DNA of 64,000 nucleotides, from assembly GCA_015501055.1 (NCBI GenBank), contig JADNYV010000154.1:25259-89258 (forward strand), in the 5' to 3' direction. Numbering within the stretch: position 1 is the stretch's first letter; every line of letters begins with the position of its first letter. Shown here piece by piece: positions 46,867 to 60,025 of the stretch. The notes beneath the pieces are model-generated. The model did not search any database, was not told where the DNA came from, and was given only the letters and a program-made list of their open reading frames with translations. The position numbers and the translations under genes were made by a program. This DNA comes from Mucidula mucida. Taxonomy: Eukaryota > Basidiomycota > Agaricomycetes > Agaricales > Physalacriaceae.

Positions 46867-47979
46867 AACGGTGAGCAAGCGCTAGGGTTCAAGCTCGTGA
46901 ATTGTATACTTATGCATACCCTTCATGCTCCGCCCGATGTAAAGTAGTAAGTTTCGTGAAATGAAGGCACACAGGGCGGTAGATCAACGCTTCCGCTGTA
47001 GCGCCTCAAACGCGCCAATGCCCGGATCTGTGGTCTGAGAATTTCATGACTTAGCACCGCGGGCACTGTTACCATCGCCAAGACAAGATACGTCTGGGAT
47101 ATAGTAGATGCTCGAAGAGATTGTCGATGTGGAAGTCAGCGCGGCGACATGATCAACATGGGTGCTGTACAGACTCCCGCGGCTACACAGCCAGAAGATG
47201 AATTCTGCCATGGCCCAACAGATATAAATACAGTTTGAACAGCTGTCAAATGGTTCCAAGTCAATTTACGCACGTTATTCGTAAAGGCTTGACGTACACT
47301 AGTAAGTAGACATCAAATCGCTTCTACCGACATGTTGCCGCACTTGGAAAACGGTGCTGCATGGATAGTAAGGTAGAGATACTAGATGCTGTCGGTGCAG
47401 CATTGCGAAGCAATATCGACTCTATACTCATGATATTGCTTTTAAGAAGCAATCTAATTCTATGACTTGAACGAGTGGCGGGATCAAAGGGGAGACAAAT
47501 AATCGACAACACGGTCGCTGTGATTTCTCGCCACGTGCTCTATTCCACGTCTTCCCGAACTTTCTTCAAATCCGATATATCAGCGCGTCAATGAGCGTGA
47601 TACCTGTCTCCACCAGAGGTGCCATATGCTCCATAGCTCATAAGACCAGTCCCGTGCTAGCTGATCAACACACCATCCATCGGGTTTACTTCTGGGATGG
47701 AGCCCATACTGAGGCGTGACCACCCCTAAAGAACCCGACTGACGAGTCGCTGCCAGTACTCTCTCCACCGTCCCCTTTCTCGTGCACTTCTCTGATTCTG
47801 CTTTAATATGTAACCAGTGTCTCGCAGGACGCCCAGCTCCGATTGATCCCATGCCAGCAACCCGAGCGGTTTGCCATGAGATGGACGATGACTATTTCCA
47901 AGGACAAACTGCGAATACTCTTCATTAGGAACTTTCTGTGTCTCGGGTCTATATCCGTTCTTTTTATAAGGACAGTACA
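46867..47979. other. Intergenic stretch upstream of the GH17 gene
   Basis: No gene recognised. CTTTTTATAAGG at about 47957-47968 is a possible TATA element just upstream of the GH17 start codon. Confidence 0.35.
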
Positions 47980-49471
47980 ATGCGCTCAGCTACTGGAACG
48001 ATGCTGTTGCTATCCTCGTTGACCGTCGTTATAGCTCTTCTCCCATCGCCTCTATGGGCTTTACCGGCGCAGGTAACTTTTGGGGCTCAGGGGTGTTTCC
48101 CAGCGCTGGGATTTGAGATGCCTTCTGCGACGCCTCCGAGTCTGGATGGATGGTGGTGTGATATGAGCGACGAGTATGCCTTCGTCGGCTTCAGCTACGA
48201 AGTCACAGCGTGTAAGCACGTCACTCATCGGCCTCCCGTGCTCATTTTCCTTCAGGCCAAAGTCTGAGACAACTTCGTCGAGAATTTCTGGATATCCGGA
48301 ATACTTTCGGAGGACGTTACGTCCGTCTGTACGGTGTATGCGATAATGCTGGTTTCTAGTACGGTGTTTCTCCTTTTTGCCCACATTTTTCTCCCAATAC
48401 TCGATAGTGACAATATAGTAACTGCCGCCTGGGAAGCAGGTCTTGGCGTACATGCACTTATATGGGTACACTCGTCCCTCTTCCAGTATCGACCAGCCTC
48501 TGATTCCGTCTCCTGTTTTCAGTTCGGCTTTGACGGTACCGACGAGTGGATTGGGCGGCGGGACTCTCTTTTGGCTACGCTGCATTCTAATCCAAGGGCC
48601 AAGTTCGTCACGCGTCTGCTCCAGTTTGGAAGCGAGCCGCTATATGACTGGGTTCTCGATCCCGATGCTCTCGCCGCGCAAGTAGTCGCGGCTAAGCGTA
48701 ACCTATCAGACTTGGGCATTCCGGTGACTATTTCCGAAATGGCGTGAGTCTTTGACTCGTAACAGTCAGTTGTACTGAACCTCTCACGTCAGATATGGAT
48801 ATCAAGTATGGGCATACCCACCCACGAAGTGATGACGGACTACTCACGCGTTTCAGGAACATGGCGGAGCGCAGTCTATACTGGATGCAATAGATCTCAT
48901 CGACGCCCACATGTTGCCCTTCTTCTCCCAGCAAGCATCTACAGGTTCCTGTTCGCTTCGTCGTCGGGTGTAGTCTACTAACCGCTTTCCAGCAAATAAC
49001 TCTTGGCCCGATGTCATGAACGACCTCAATTGGTACTGCTGTCATCGCCAAGCCCAAAGCTGGTTCATCTGACACGATGTAGGTTCCTCGACCACGGCGA
49101 AGGAAAAAAGATTTATCTAAGTGAGGTGGGACTTTCTTTCGCCCTTAGCCCTTAGCATCAAGTTCATGTACTCCAGAACGGATGGCCATCCGTAACCTCG
49201 GAAGATGTGCAGCCAAATAGCCCGGATGCAGTAGCAAATGTTCGGAACGAAGCAGTACGTTCTAGTCTTCTTCTTCCGCGATTTTATGGCTGACAATCGC
49301 TAGGACTACTACACCCTCCTTGACTCGAAATGCTCCTTTTTTAAGACAGTTCAAGGCGGCGGAGTAGGATGGTTTGCCCATATATATTCAGACTCGCAGG
49401 AGCCTGGATATGGGATCTATGACACTAAAGGGTCGCTGAAGTTTGACTTCAGTCCAAGAACTGCTTGTTGA
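47980..49471 (+). CDS. Secreted GH17-type glucanase
   Basis: ATG 47980 starts MRSATGTMLLLSSLTVVIAL, a secretion signal that ends near WALPA. After introns of 40-70 bases the protein continues FVGFSYEVT, RNTFGGRYVRLYGVCDN, GLGVHALIWFGFDGTDEWIG, LLQFGSEPLYDW, GIPVTISEMAYGYQ, then YLSENGWPSVTSED and GGVGWFAHIYSDSQEPGYGI. In GH17 beta-1,3-glucanases and related glucosyltransferases, the acid is the Glu after the strand ending ISE and the nucleophile is the Glu in SENGWPS; both are here. Each junction I checked keeps frame. The likely role is trimming or remodelling cell-wall beta-glucan. The next gene, an amino acid permease, is in the same direction but unrelated in function. Confidence 0.85.
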
Positions 49472-49978
49472 TTTGGTACAACGCGATGCACATCAAGTTA
49501 ACGTATGTATTTATTGTTTTGCGGGTCCTGCTGGGGATATGCATGTACAGCCGAAAGTGTATGATAGCTCCTATCAATGTATAGGAGACTGTTGATGCCT
49601 GAAGACCAGGCAGATTCTACGACGAACGGCATGTTTATCGGATCGGGCCGAACGGCTCCGTCGGCGGTGGGATCCCGACCATTGGATATTACGTTTGCCG
49701 GGGGCATCACTCAACAGTCTTCTGCGACTACTCTTCTAGGACGCAGCGACGGCTCCTTACGACTTACGCATATTGTTGAAGGAAAACTTCAAGATGCCTT
49801 GCTTGCTTCGAACTATACCAACACTGTTCTTTGGTTTTGTGAGCATTCGTTCCTTCTGAGGCCCAGCCAGTATCTCAAATCCCATCAATGATTTAGGCAT
49901 AGTTTTGCCGGCGCTTATCTTCATAGAAAGGAAAAGCAGAACGCGGGGATCGCACTTGGATTCTGACGACCACCACCC
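49472..49978. other. Spacer between GH17 and permease genes
   Basis: Presumably the 3' end of one gene and the promoter of the next. Nothing else seen. Confidence 0.4.
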
Positions 49979-52317
49979 ATGATGGCGAGCCCAAACGAGA
50001 AGGACGACTCTCTTGATACCAAATCGCAAGTGGATCTTGGGTTCAGTGAGGCGCAGGCTGCGCCACAACATGGCCTGCAGAGGAAGCTGAAGGACAGACA
50101 TATCGCCATGATTAGGTACGTCGTGTCGTGCTTCTGCAGGACGTGTCCTAAACGGTTATTAGTATCGGTGGTGTACGCCGTTTCCCAGTTCTATATGTGC
50201 CTCTAATCCGACGCGTTTTCGTGAACAGGTTATCGGTACAGGCCTCTTCGTGCGTCTGGTTATCCCGTGAGAATTGTCCACGCTAACGTTCTTAATCGCG
50301 CAGGTTGGAACAGCAAATGGTCTCGTCAATGGCGTACGGCTTCATAACCGCTTCCTGTTTCTCGTTTTGACGCGCCCCAGGGTCCTGTTGGTCTGCTGCT
50401 CGCCTACATCGTCACGGGGAGCATGTGCTACTGCATGATGGTTTGTTCATAGATCTGCTTGGCTCTGCCATCGACTTATTTTGTCAGATATCCCTGGGCG
50501 AGATGATTGCATACATGCCTGTGGCAGGTGGCCACATTACTTTGGCGGGACGGTTCGTCGACCCCGCTTTAGCTTTTACACTGGGATGGATGTACTGGTG
50601 CGTTAACCTTACGTTTAGTGCGACTGCGTGCTGAGAGATTACAGGTACAATTGGATCCTAATCTTAGTTCGTGTGGCTACTTCAGTCACATTCACAGGCG
50701 CTAAAGCAAATCTCAGCCAGGCGAATTGAGCGCCGTAGGCGTGCTCATGCAGTATTGGGATATCCCCGTCAGCAATGCCGTGTGGAGTATGCTTTCTTCC
50801 TGGTCCTGTTGTTCCTACGCCGTTCTGATGAAACCCAACAGTCGTCGTGTGTCTTGTCGTCATTGTTACAATCAACATGTTCGGGGCCGCCCTATATGGA
50901 GAAGCAGAGGTCATTTTCGCCTCCATAAAAGTTTTGGCGATTGTCGGTATGTACGCTCACACGGTTTCAACTGTGGCGCATTGAAAAAATATAGGTCTCA
51001 TTATCTTGGGGATCATCCTCGACTTGGGTGGCGTTACTGGAGACCGTATTGGATTTAGATACTGGTTGGATCCCGGACCATTTGTGCAATTCTTTGGTAC
51101 GCTCTTAAATTCATCACCTGTCGCGCACCTGACCTTTTCTTGTTCAGGCATCTCGGGGGCGTGGGGCCGCTTCCTTGGGTTCTGGCGCAGTCTCATCGTC
51201 AGTGCCGGGGCATATGTCGGGACGGAGATTGTTGCTGTATGTATGTTTCTCCAGAAAGCTCGCTGGTCCTAAATCTTTGCAGATTGCTGCAGCTGAGACG
51301 AAGAACCCGCAACGGAATCTTCCGAAAGCCATTAAGAGGATATACATTCGTATCCTTCTCTTCTATATTGGCGGTGTCTTTATCGTGGGTTTACTCGTTC
51401 CCTCCAACGATCCGAGGGTACAACTGGGCGGTTCGGATGCGTCGGCTTCCCCTTTCGTCATCGCTATCGAACGAGCGGGTATCAAGGCGCTGCCCTCCAT
51501 CATCAACGCTGTACTTATCAGTGCGGCATGGAGCGCCGGAAGCAGTGATTTGTACACTTCATCGAGAGCTCTTTGTACGTTCGCCTCCTTTACTGCCCTG
51601 ATCAATTCTCAACGTCTCTGTTAGATGGTCTTGCCATGGCCGGGAATGCTCCCAAGGTTTTCCTGAGGGTTACCAAAGGCGGTCTACCCTACGCGTCATT
51701 GATCTTCTGCGCGATCTTCTCGTCTTTAGCGTTTATGACGCTCTCTAGTGGCGCTGGTCAAGTATTTACCTGGTACGTTCCCTCTCTTTCTTCTGCCAAT
51801 ATACCAAATGATCGACTACGCCGACATTAGGTTCCAGAATCTCTGCGGTGTCGCTGGAATGATTACCTGGATGGGCAGCTCGATTACCTACATTCGGTAA
51901 TGATGGTCTGCCACGATTTCGATTTTAGCTGACCTTCCCCTTCGCGTTAGATTCTACAACGGCATGAAGAAGCAAGGGCGCTCTCGCGCCAAATTGCCAT
52001 ACAGGTCTCCCCTCCAGCCCTACGCAGCTTATTACGCCGCAATCATGTCATTCGTGGTCTGCATTTTCAGTGGCTGGACAACCTTCTTGCATGGCCAGTG
52101 GGCGACGGACACGTTTATCACGAACTACTTCGCGGTGGCACTGTTCCCGGTGATGTTTATCGCGCGTAAGCTGTGGAAGAAGACCAATTTCGTTCGCCTG
52201 GAGGAGATGGATTTCGACGATGGGGTTCAAGAGATTGAGGATGAGCCAATTGAACCAGCGAAGAATGTTGTGCACAAGGCGTGGCGATGGCTGGTGAGTG
52301 TTCTCAGGACGTTGTGA
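49979..52317 (+). CDS. Amino acid permease, fungal YAT/AAT family
   Basis: At least ten short introns were resolved, all with GT...AG ends and frame kept. The N-terminus (MMASPNEKDDSLDTK) is cytosolic. The core begins LKDRHIAMI, SIGGVIGTGLFVGTANGL, then GPVGLLLAYIVTGSMCYCMM and ISLGEMIAYMPVAGGHITL. Later family marks are YWYNWILIL, YGEAEVIFASIKVLAIVG, GAYVGTEIVAIAAAETKNPQ followed by RNLPKAIKR, SSDLYTSSRALYGLAMAG, LPYASLIFC and LCGVAGMITWMGSSITYIRF. About 12 membrane helices are expected. These plasma-membrane permeases import amino acids with protons. The C-terminal tail is acidic and ends VSVLRTL. What first looks like a frameshift near 50785 is an intron joining NAVW to CLVVIVTINMFG. Confidence 0.85.
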
Positions 52318-52534
52318 TTCGGAACACTAATGACGCGACACGAGCAGATGTAAATAGACTATACTCTACTTACGCTGATAAATGCATCGAAATTCAAGCT
52401 GACGCTCAAAGACTGACGACTGTTCAAGCTGTTGTGAAATCAATGTGTCTGATGCTCAGATATTGGTATCGCAGTCATATTGGACTGTATCATATAACGA
52501 GAGCATCTAAATAATGCTACAGCAGATCGTATAG
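52318..52534. other. Convergent 3' spacer
   Basis: Short AT-rich gap between the convergent permease and F-box genes. Confidence 0.4.
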
Positions 52535-54221
52535 TTATTTCGTCTGCCCGAATTCCCAAGACGAACAAAACGGCTCCAAACATCCCATGTAATCTACAAC
52601 ATAAACCGACGCCATCAGCCTCTTCACGTCTCTAAACGAATCCACATTCAACATCCGGGGCTTCCATTGGCCTCCATCGTCTTCATCCTTTACCCACGCT
52701 AGGAACCCACCGTGAAACAACACCCGCTTCAACTTCGGAAGGCCATCCGACAAGCCCTCAATCATCGCAAGCTGCTGCTTCAAATCCACCACCCAAGAAC
52801 AATCGCGTGTCGACCAACGAACTTGACGCGTGAAGTACGATGATTGGAAGGTGATCACGAGTTCCTCCACCGGGAAGCGCGTCGTTCTGGCCTCACACAT
52901 CGTACCCAGCTCCTGCGAATGTGTAAGCTCAAGTAAAACTCCCCCAGTGAACGCGAACGCACCTCGAACATCTTCGGAACCGTATAGGTATCCGAGTGGC
53001 CGTCAACCGTTCCCGTATAGATAAGGCGCATCATTTTTAGATGCGGCGTGGGCTTGTCCACGGGCGGGACGACGCGTACCGAGTTGATGTTACAGTCAGT
53101 GAGAACCAGCTCCCGAATGTTCGTCGCCGTGAAGTCCTCGCTACTCGGGCCGAGGGTAGGATGCGACATAGCAGCGTAGGGCTGTTCGTCGTTCGTACCT
53201 GTGCAATCGAGGAATTGAAGCTTGGGACCGAGAGAATGGAATTTAGGAAGAAGTCCAGGGGGGGCTTTGAACGAGATGAGGTTAGGCAGGTCATCAACGG
53301 GGATGTCCATAGGCAGCTGCAAGAGGTGAGGAGAGATGACATCGTGAATGTAGACGTGAGTGAGCGAAGGAAACGACTGAAGCCTTGTGTCTAGGAAGCG
53401 GGTGTCATGCCATAGAACGTCCATTCCGTCAACTTCGAGATGAGTGAGGGCGGCGCCTTGAGCGACGCAGGAGTCGACGGTGAAGAGCGCGTCCGTATAG
53501 AGCCGCCGGAGACTCGAACTGGTATGATGGATGGTGTTTGCATTAAGGTATGCTGTGCGGAATCCCCAGTAATTTTCAATTGCTCTAACGCGTGCATGGC
53601 TCCGAATGCGGCCTTGAGCTCGTCATCCGTTTCTTCCGGGCCCAAACAACAGCTCTCCTCAATCGTTAGCACCTTCAGCTTCGGCGCTAACACCGCCACC
53701 AGCTTTAACACCCTCGACGAAAGCATTACATCTATAATCGTGAGCTCTTCTATGGGCATGAACGCCAGGGCACGCGCGACGACATCCGCGATATCTTCCT
53801 CCTCCTCCTCCAGAAGCTCCTCAAAATTTCCAACGTAGGAAAGCGCGCCAATCCTGCACTTCTTGATCAGCTGTGCGATGTGGATAGCCTTCGCGTCCGC
53901 TTTCGCCACTGAGCGCGCAAATTCGGACCGCATGAAGGCCTCGACACCAAATGTCTTGTTTTCCCAGATCACGCGACGTCCTACGGCTGCAAAGTATGTG
54001 CATACTTGGCAGAGTGAAAGAAAACACGTCCTGTGGGCTTCAAAAGGGAAAGCATCGTCCTGCGATGGCATCAGGTAGCTGAAGATCTCGTCGTAGATCT
54101 CCAAAGGTATCGGCTGGCGTGCTCCAGTCCGAGTTGGCGCTGATATAGAAATTAGACTTTGTCGACGAACAGAAGCATGGATGGGGGACTCACACGTCCA
54201 GCTGTGCTTCACGACCGTCAT
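52535..54221 (-). CDS. F-box protein
   Basis: ATG 54221 opens a short exon, MTVVKHSWT, joined across an intron to PTRTGARQPIPLEIYDEIFS, the start of an F-box (PLEIYDEIFSYLMPSQDDAF..CFLSLCQVCTYFAAVGRRVIW). Leucine-rich stretches follow (PIEELTIIDVML, LVAVLAPKLKVLTIEE, ALEQLKITG). Near 53560 the frame changes to SSLRRLYTDALFTVDSCVAQ and LTHLEVDGMDVLWHD. I found no GT...AG intron that explains this, so a one-base indel or sequence error is likely. A clean intron near 52915-52965 joins VPKMFE to ELGTMCEARTTRFPVEELVI. The protein ends SSWEFGQTK. It probably serves as a substrate adaptor of an SCF ubiquitin ligase. Confidence 0.65.
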
Positions 54222-56946
54222 CGAGCTTGTAGAGTTCTTGGCGAATGGATGTAGATGCTGGGAGATGATGGTAAAAATGAAACGAGGACTGGCTGACAAA
54301 GCCTTTAAGTGTGGAGGTCACATGTGTGGACAAGGACTGTCCATTGTTCGCCGTTTTGGTATTCCGATATTCGGGTGGACAGGACGGACCAATTAGGCAG
54401 TACCTTTAACATTCCTATTGTTTCTTAGGGGTAACACAATGTAAGATGTCGCTGTATTGATTGTCCGGGCTGAAATGGCTTTACAGAAGAGACTGGACGA
54501 GTGGCAATGGACTGACACGCTTACTTGCATAAGTATCCGACATGGTCGATATGATGTTGAGAGTATGCGATTTAACGGTGCCCGAGATACGAAGCTCACT
54601 GTTTTCTCGGACCGTTTAGAGTAACGGAATCTAAGGGGGGCACTATAAGTGTGGCGCAAAATATAAGAAACAGTTCAGAACTCACAGTACCATGTTATTC
54701 AACCATATGCGCCCGATACTTGACGGAGCCTCCACAACCTCAAGGACCTGAAGCGGTGGAAAACGGAAACGTCCACACCCTTTCTTTCGTTGGCCTAATC
54801 AGCAGATTGCAACCCGGCGCCCTAATCGGAATGGATACCTGTCCAGAGTGAGACTACCACACTGATTTCTGCATATTGTTGAAGGACGTAGACTGCGCTC
54901 ACCTGGATGCACTGTCGTTGGTGTAAATGACACGAACAGCAGAACACGTCACTTCCTACTGACACGATTACTTCGGAATGGCCGGCGAATGTACCGATTC
55001 CTCTTAAATTCGTTTCCTGACGATAATTACCCTTGCCGCTAGAACAAGGCGATGGACGGGCTATGGTTGATGCCGCTGGACGTCGACGTTGTCCGCAAGG
55101 AAGGTAGTCGGCGTTATCGGACTTAACGTCGGCTCCTTGACGATCATTATCGAAACTGGCTGTTCTCGCTGTTCTCATTCAAGAAATGACCCTAAGCACT
55201 TGATCTCAATACATGCATAGTGCTAAGCACGAGAATAATTTGACTTTCTCCTTGGTAGAACCGTCCGGCCTGCCAAGAGACGATTGATAACGTCTCAGCC
55301 GTGTCTGCAACACACGATAGCAATAGCATAGGGAGTACTCTACAACATAGTGGATATTTCGGCATCTCTGATTCAAATGTGAGATCAAGAACGCTCATTG
55401 GTTGTTTACGAGAACAAGACGACCAAGTTAGGCCCGAGTACATCCGTCCCTCCATCCGATATTATAGATCGTTCTTGGGACCGGTGCAGGTGTATATAGT
55501 CGTTGACGCGTCACCTGAGAGCCGTAATCAGCCCAATATGCTTACAGCTACCTTCGAATGGCGCCGCGCGCTCATCAGCCAGCAGACTAATACCGTCCGT
55601 CGGTATCCTCACCATTTCGAAGGCCAACTCACCAACATGAACGCACGACCTGCAGCTTGTATCTGTAACAAAAAGATAGTCTTCAAGCTTAGAAGACAAA
55701 CTACTCACCGAAAAGAACGCGGGCGTTTATACACGGCTTCGATGCAGAACCCAATCTGCGATCGACATGGGCAGAGACATACCGTTGTCGTCCTTCACTG
55801 TTCGGCGAGGCGGTCTGCGCCAGTATAGAGCGCCAGCGAAATCCATCTTCTCTTGGTAAATGACCGTTAGTCGTAGTGCTCGTGTCCTATAGAAGCGTAA
55901 GACGGGCAGATCAACGGGACAATCAAGTTAGATGTGCCCTTCATTATTAGTTGACGAGGACAGAAATTCCACGACTTCGTAGAGGAGGCGAAATTTCGAT
56001 GAAGGCGGGGTGATCAGTACACATACGAGAGCCGCTCCATCCACAGCCCTGTTTCCAGCAAGGCTCCGAGTCAGTGTGTAAATCGAGGGAGTATTAGAAA
56101 CGTTTCGCCGGGGAGCGTATCGCCCATTCTCCTGACGAGACTTTTGAGGCGGCTCCAGTGCTGCGCTTCCTCTCATGAGAAACGCCACACTACGTGTCGA
56201 ATGCCTATGCCTATTCACGTCGTCGGCGCGGCCAGGCAGCGGTCGTGACTAATCCTCGATACGCATTCAGCGACTTCAAGTCGATAGACCAGCAAGTTGA
56301 CCTGGACTTGGATCAGCTTCATGCTAATGAAATATGCCAAAGCTCACCGTGAGTAAAGATTAGTCTGATCGATAACCGCACCGACTTGATTAGCCTTCGC
56401 GCACACCAAGAGTAATCATACACCTAATCATATTTCGTCGTCTTGTCCGGAGATCAAAATACACAGGGAATAGATATCATATCGCATACCAAAACACCAA
56501 AAAAGAAAAGCGCCACGCACTGAAGAGAAAATGAACAGTTGTGGGCTAAAATAAGAGAAGAAAATACGAGAAAGAGAATGGGAGTCGCAAATGATACAAG
56601 AAGAGGTCGGGAATCAATGGATGTATCGAGATTACAATACAGTAGACGGAATAATAAATGGGGACCGAAAGCAAGTGACGATAGCAGAGAGATAGATGGA
56701 CGAAGGAATATGTAACAGTCGGGTGGGCGACAGATGAATCCCAAACAATGTCGACAAACGGAGGATGGATGACCATCACAGTCCACGCTCCAGTGTAAAT
56801 CTATTCGGCTTTCTAGAAGAACGTGAGCGGCGTTGTAGGAGGGGTGAAGAGATGAGAAAGGTCGGGGGTGGCAACACAATAAGCGCAGGTAGGCATGATA
56901 AGACAGCGTCAAGAAAGAATGGCCAGGCGAGCATGATGGAGAGCAA
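54222..56946. other. Intergenic stretch, nothing recognised
   Basis: Open frames such as 55301-55828 and 54822-55178 are long enough to notice but lack any motif, and their neighbours in other frames are equally open. The minus-strand frame 56454-56912 is probably the 3' untranslated part of the AT-hook gene. Confidence 0.4.
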
Positions 56947-57679
56947 TCATGGGGATGTACTTACATCGGACGCTTCTTCTTCGGCGGCAGCCTCAGCCTC
57001 AGCCTCCTCTTCTGGCTCTTCGGCGATAGTCTCCTCTACGGGGGCAGGAGCAGCAGCGGGCTCTACGGGTCCAACCTATAGGACAAGAGATATTACCGAC
57101 TGCAAGTGAAATCCAGGTAGCAATGGGAAACGCACCTTGGACGAGGGTTTCTTGCTCCCGGCGCGCGACGCAGGTTTCTTGCTGCCGGCACGAGATGCTG
57201 GCTTGGCGGACGCAGCGCGAGATGCCGGCTTGACGGAAGCAGCGCGGGATGCAGGCTTGTTGGATGCCTTGGACGACGGCTTGACGGACGCAGCTTTCGA
57301 TGCCGGCTTGACAGACGCCGCCTTTGAAGCCGGCTTGACCGACGCTGCCTTGGATGCTGGCTTGACCGACGCCGGTTTGGCCTGTAGACGGCGTTAGCTA
57401 AATACAGAACAAGCAAGATAAGCGCACCTTTTTCTTCTCCGGCTCACTCTCAGCAGCACCCTCTGTATCGTCCCCGTTGGCCTCCTCGGCTTTTCTCTTC
57501 CGTCCCCGCGGTTTTTTCTCTTTTTCTCCTTCCTCGCCCTCTTTAGCGGCCTTTTCCTTCTTCGGGGCGCGCGGTTTCTTTGCTGGGGCTACCGGCAAGT
57601 CGGGCTTGGGCTGCTCCTTGATTCGGGATGAGCGTCGGGGGGCTTCGGTGGTAGCGCTAGCGGCGGCTTTGCGGGGCAT
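56947..57679 (-). CDS. AT-hook, lysine/alanine-rich nuclear protein
   Basis: ATG 57679 starts MPRKAAASATTEAPRRSSRI. Residues 56-63 (KPRGRKRK) form an AT-hook, which binds the minor groove of AT-rich DNA. Exon 2, after a 46-base intron, is about ten tandem repeats around KPASKAASV and KPASRAAS. Exon 3 is an acidic tail (PVEETIAEEPEEEAEAEAAA). Basic repeats next to an acidic tail are the layout of HMG-like or linker-histone-like chromatin proteins, so the protein probably acts in the nucleus on chromatin. I chose the stop at 56947, reached by reading through a possible donor site (GTAAGT), so a further small exon cannot be excluded. Confidence 0.65.
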
Positions 57680-58399
57680 CCTGTGTATATCCGTGGGCAG
57701 TAGCTGTTGTGGAGGTGGCCTAGAAGCGTAGATGTGCTGGGAGAGAAAGGGGGCGATGAGCGCAGAGGGAGACGAAGGGTTCGGAGCTGATGGTGGGACG
57801 GACGAAAGCCAACAATCAACAGACGCGCCCCGATAGGCAACCAAACAGTCAACAAACACCTATCACGTGGACCGTATGTGCACGTGGACTGCCGGCCCAA
57901 GTCCGATGGACGGTGCCAGCAGTCGACATTCCACTGACGCATCTTTTGTCAGGCCTCTAGCCAACTCGTCTGCGGACCAATCTGCAATTCTGCCACGCCT
58001 CGGCTGTCAAACCCTTCACTGCCCTCCAATTCATTACTCTCGCTAGGTCCCTCAACGTCTAGCGGTCACAACAATCGGCGTCGCAGAAGCGCTACGACGA
58101 CCAGGAACCTTCTCAGCTAAAAACAACGCAAGCTGGTTAGCTTAACGGCTAGTCCGCCCTATGGACTGCGTCTTCAACATCATTTTTGACTGCAGCTCGT
58201 GTAGCAGATGTGCTAATGCGAGTCAGGTATTTCAGACGTTTTCGGCGCATCTCTCCTGCATGTACCAAGGAGGTTTGTATGTGCTTTGCCCGACTGCTTG
58301 ATCGAATAAGACTAATCTCGGTCTTCTTATTAGATGATACGATCATTTGACAAGACAAAGTGATATACTTGGTCTGGGTACCCACCATACGCTTATAGC
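57680..58399. other. Promoter side of the AT-hook gene and repeat edge
   Basis: At 58134 there is a tRNA-like sequence (GGTTAGCTTAACGGCTAGTC) like those at 39229 and 60740. The right outer arm begins near 58400. Confidence 0.4.
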
Positions 58400-58569
58400 T
58401 TGATACGAAGTCAACCTCATCTTATCATCAGCGCAGCTGGCGCTTAATGAAAACTGTTGTCGTACGTATGGGCCCGGCTTATGTTGGCGTTCGAGAGACT
58501 TGCTTCCGGCATTCTTTTGGAAAGTCCCATCGATGAGCCCTGCACCTTGGCGCTTAACGATTAGCCACG

Positions 58570-59464
58570 ATGTCGAAGCAACAGCACCCACTCCCCAGGT
58601 CTGCCCCAGACGTTTGGATGTCTGAGCCGTTCACAGTTAGGTCGACATTCATATGGAACGCAGTGTGCACCGATGCAGCATTAAGGACCGAGTCGTGTGG
58701 ATTTGGCTGGCATTTCGTCATCGATGTTTCCACCAGCCCATTATCTATAAACGACGACTTTCCAGCTACCGATCTTATCCCTTCCTTCTCCTTCACGGGA
58801 ACTGCGTCCGGCGCGATGCGCACCGGATTGATTGTCACGGGAACGGCAGCCATGAGGTTCAACGACAAATTTACTCGGGACGTGGATTTTGGATCCTGTT
58901 CTCCCTTGTTGAGCATTGGTAACAGCGTCGGCGAGTGCATCGGGACCTGCTCTGTTAACTTACAGGGTGTCGAAGCCATCACGTTCACATTTAATGTCTC
59001 GTTCATCGAAGGCGCCCCGCTTAGAGACGCTACCGCTCCGTCAGTTCTCGCCGCCCACGCCAAAGATGCCTTGACGCGTACCCTCGAGTTGGGTGAATTT
59101 GTCGATCTCAAGTTCTATCTCTTCACAGCCTGCACGCCTAACGGTACCGTTTGTTATCCTAAACCGCTATATGGGAGTTGGACAATCATACGCCAAGTAA
59201 GCCACTTTTTGGACACTCGTAGGTCATTTTCCTGTGTATTCAGAGCGGCGACCTTAATACATGGCTCCCGTAGTGATTCTACGCGACGGATTTTCGGATT
59301 CTCAGATGTTAGATCTCAACGGTGAATGGGAAGCAGAAGGATGTGTCGACGACTATGACTATCATGAGGATAGCGACCTCGAAGAGTTGGAGGAAGACGA
59401 GATGAACACATCACATTCGGGAATTGGGTCAGTCCATGATCGCTTCAAGACCGTACCATACTAA
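58570..59464 (+). pseudogene. BTB/POZ-type protein, broken copy (right arm)
   Basis: Twin of 9129-10023, roughly 97% identical. It reads MSKQQHPLPRSAPDVW, FTVRSTFIWN, FGWHFVIDV, VDLKFYLFT and YPKPLYGSWTIIRQ, then after a possible intron SGDLNTWLP and a stop. The next frame gives RDGFSDSQMLDLNGEWEAEG and the acidic stretch DDYDYHEDSDLEELEEDE. The break sits at the same base as in the left copy. Confidence 0.55.
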
Positions 59465-60025
59465 TTTGACTTTTCAAAAGCCATCCAGACGGCGAGGGGG
59501 AGCATCCAATGATTACTCCTCGCCGAATGGGTCGTATCTGCCAGCCAAAGAATATCGCTTACAAAACGTGTGTAGTTTGTCCTACATCACGTTCTTGTAC
59601 TGACGACATGATAGCTTCAAAGGCCTGCTTGTATATCTCCATACGCTAGAGATAACTGTGGCTCCACTGAAATCGACTCAAATCACAAGGAAAGGAAAAG
59701 GCACGGCAAGCGATCTGAGCACGCCAAAAGTCCATGTACCGCCTTACTGATATGGTTCGCGTCGAGTTTGCATTCCTTATGGGGGATTCTTATGTTCTTC
59801 ATTAGATTGACTTACCCGCCCTCAAAAAGACGTGCCTTCAAGCTATTCGTAGTGGACTGACGACGGAAAACATATACCCGGAACTATGCTCCAAGTTTAC
59901 GTCGCTGTGAGTTACACATCCTCGTCCTGATCCCTTGCTCACTACGGTGTCAGCTACCCCGAGGTTCTGGAGGCGGAACTCGGATTTGCAGTCGACCACT
60001 GGGCAGAGAGCGAGAATCGAGAAGT

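Noticed and set aside
50780..50840. Frameshift in the amino acid permease
   Set aside because: An intron from GTATGC to CAACAG explains the frame change and restores the conserved CLVVIVTIN segment.
56454..56912. Hydrophobic 152-codon frame on the minus strand
   Set aside because: It lies directly downstream of the AT-hook gene, has no start context or homologue I know, and is pyrimidine-rich like a 3' untranslated region.
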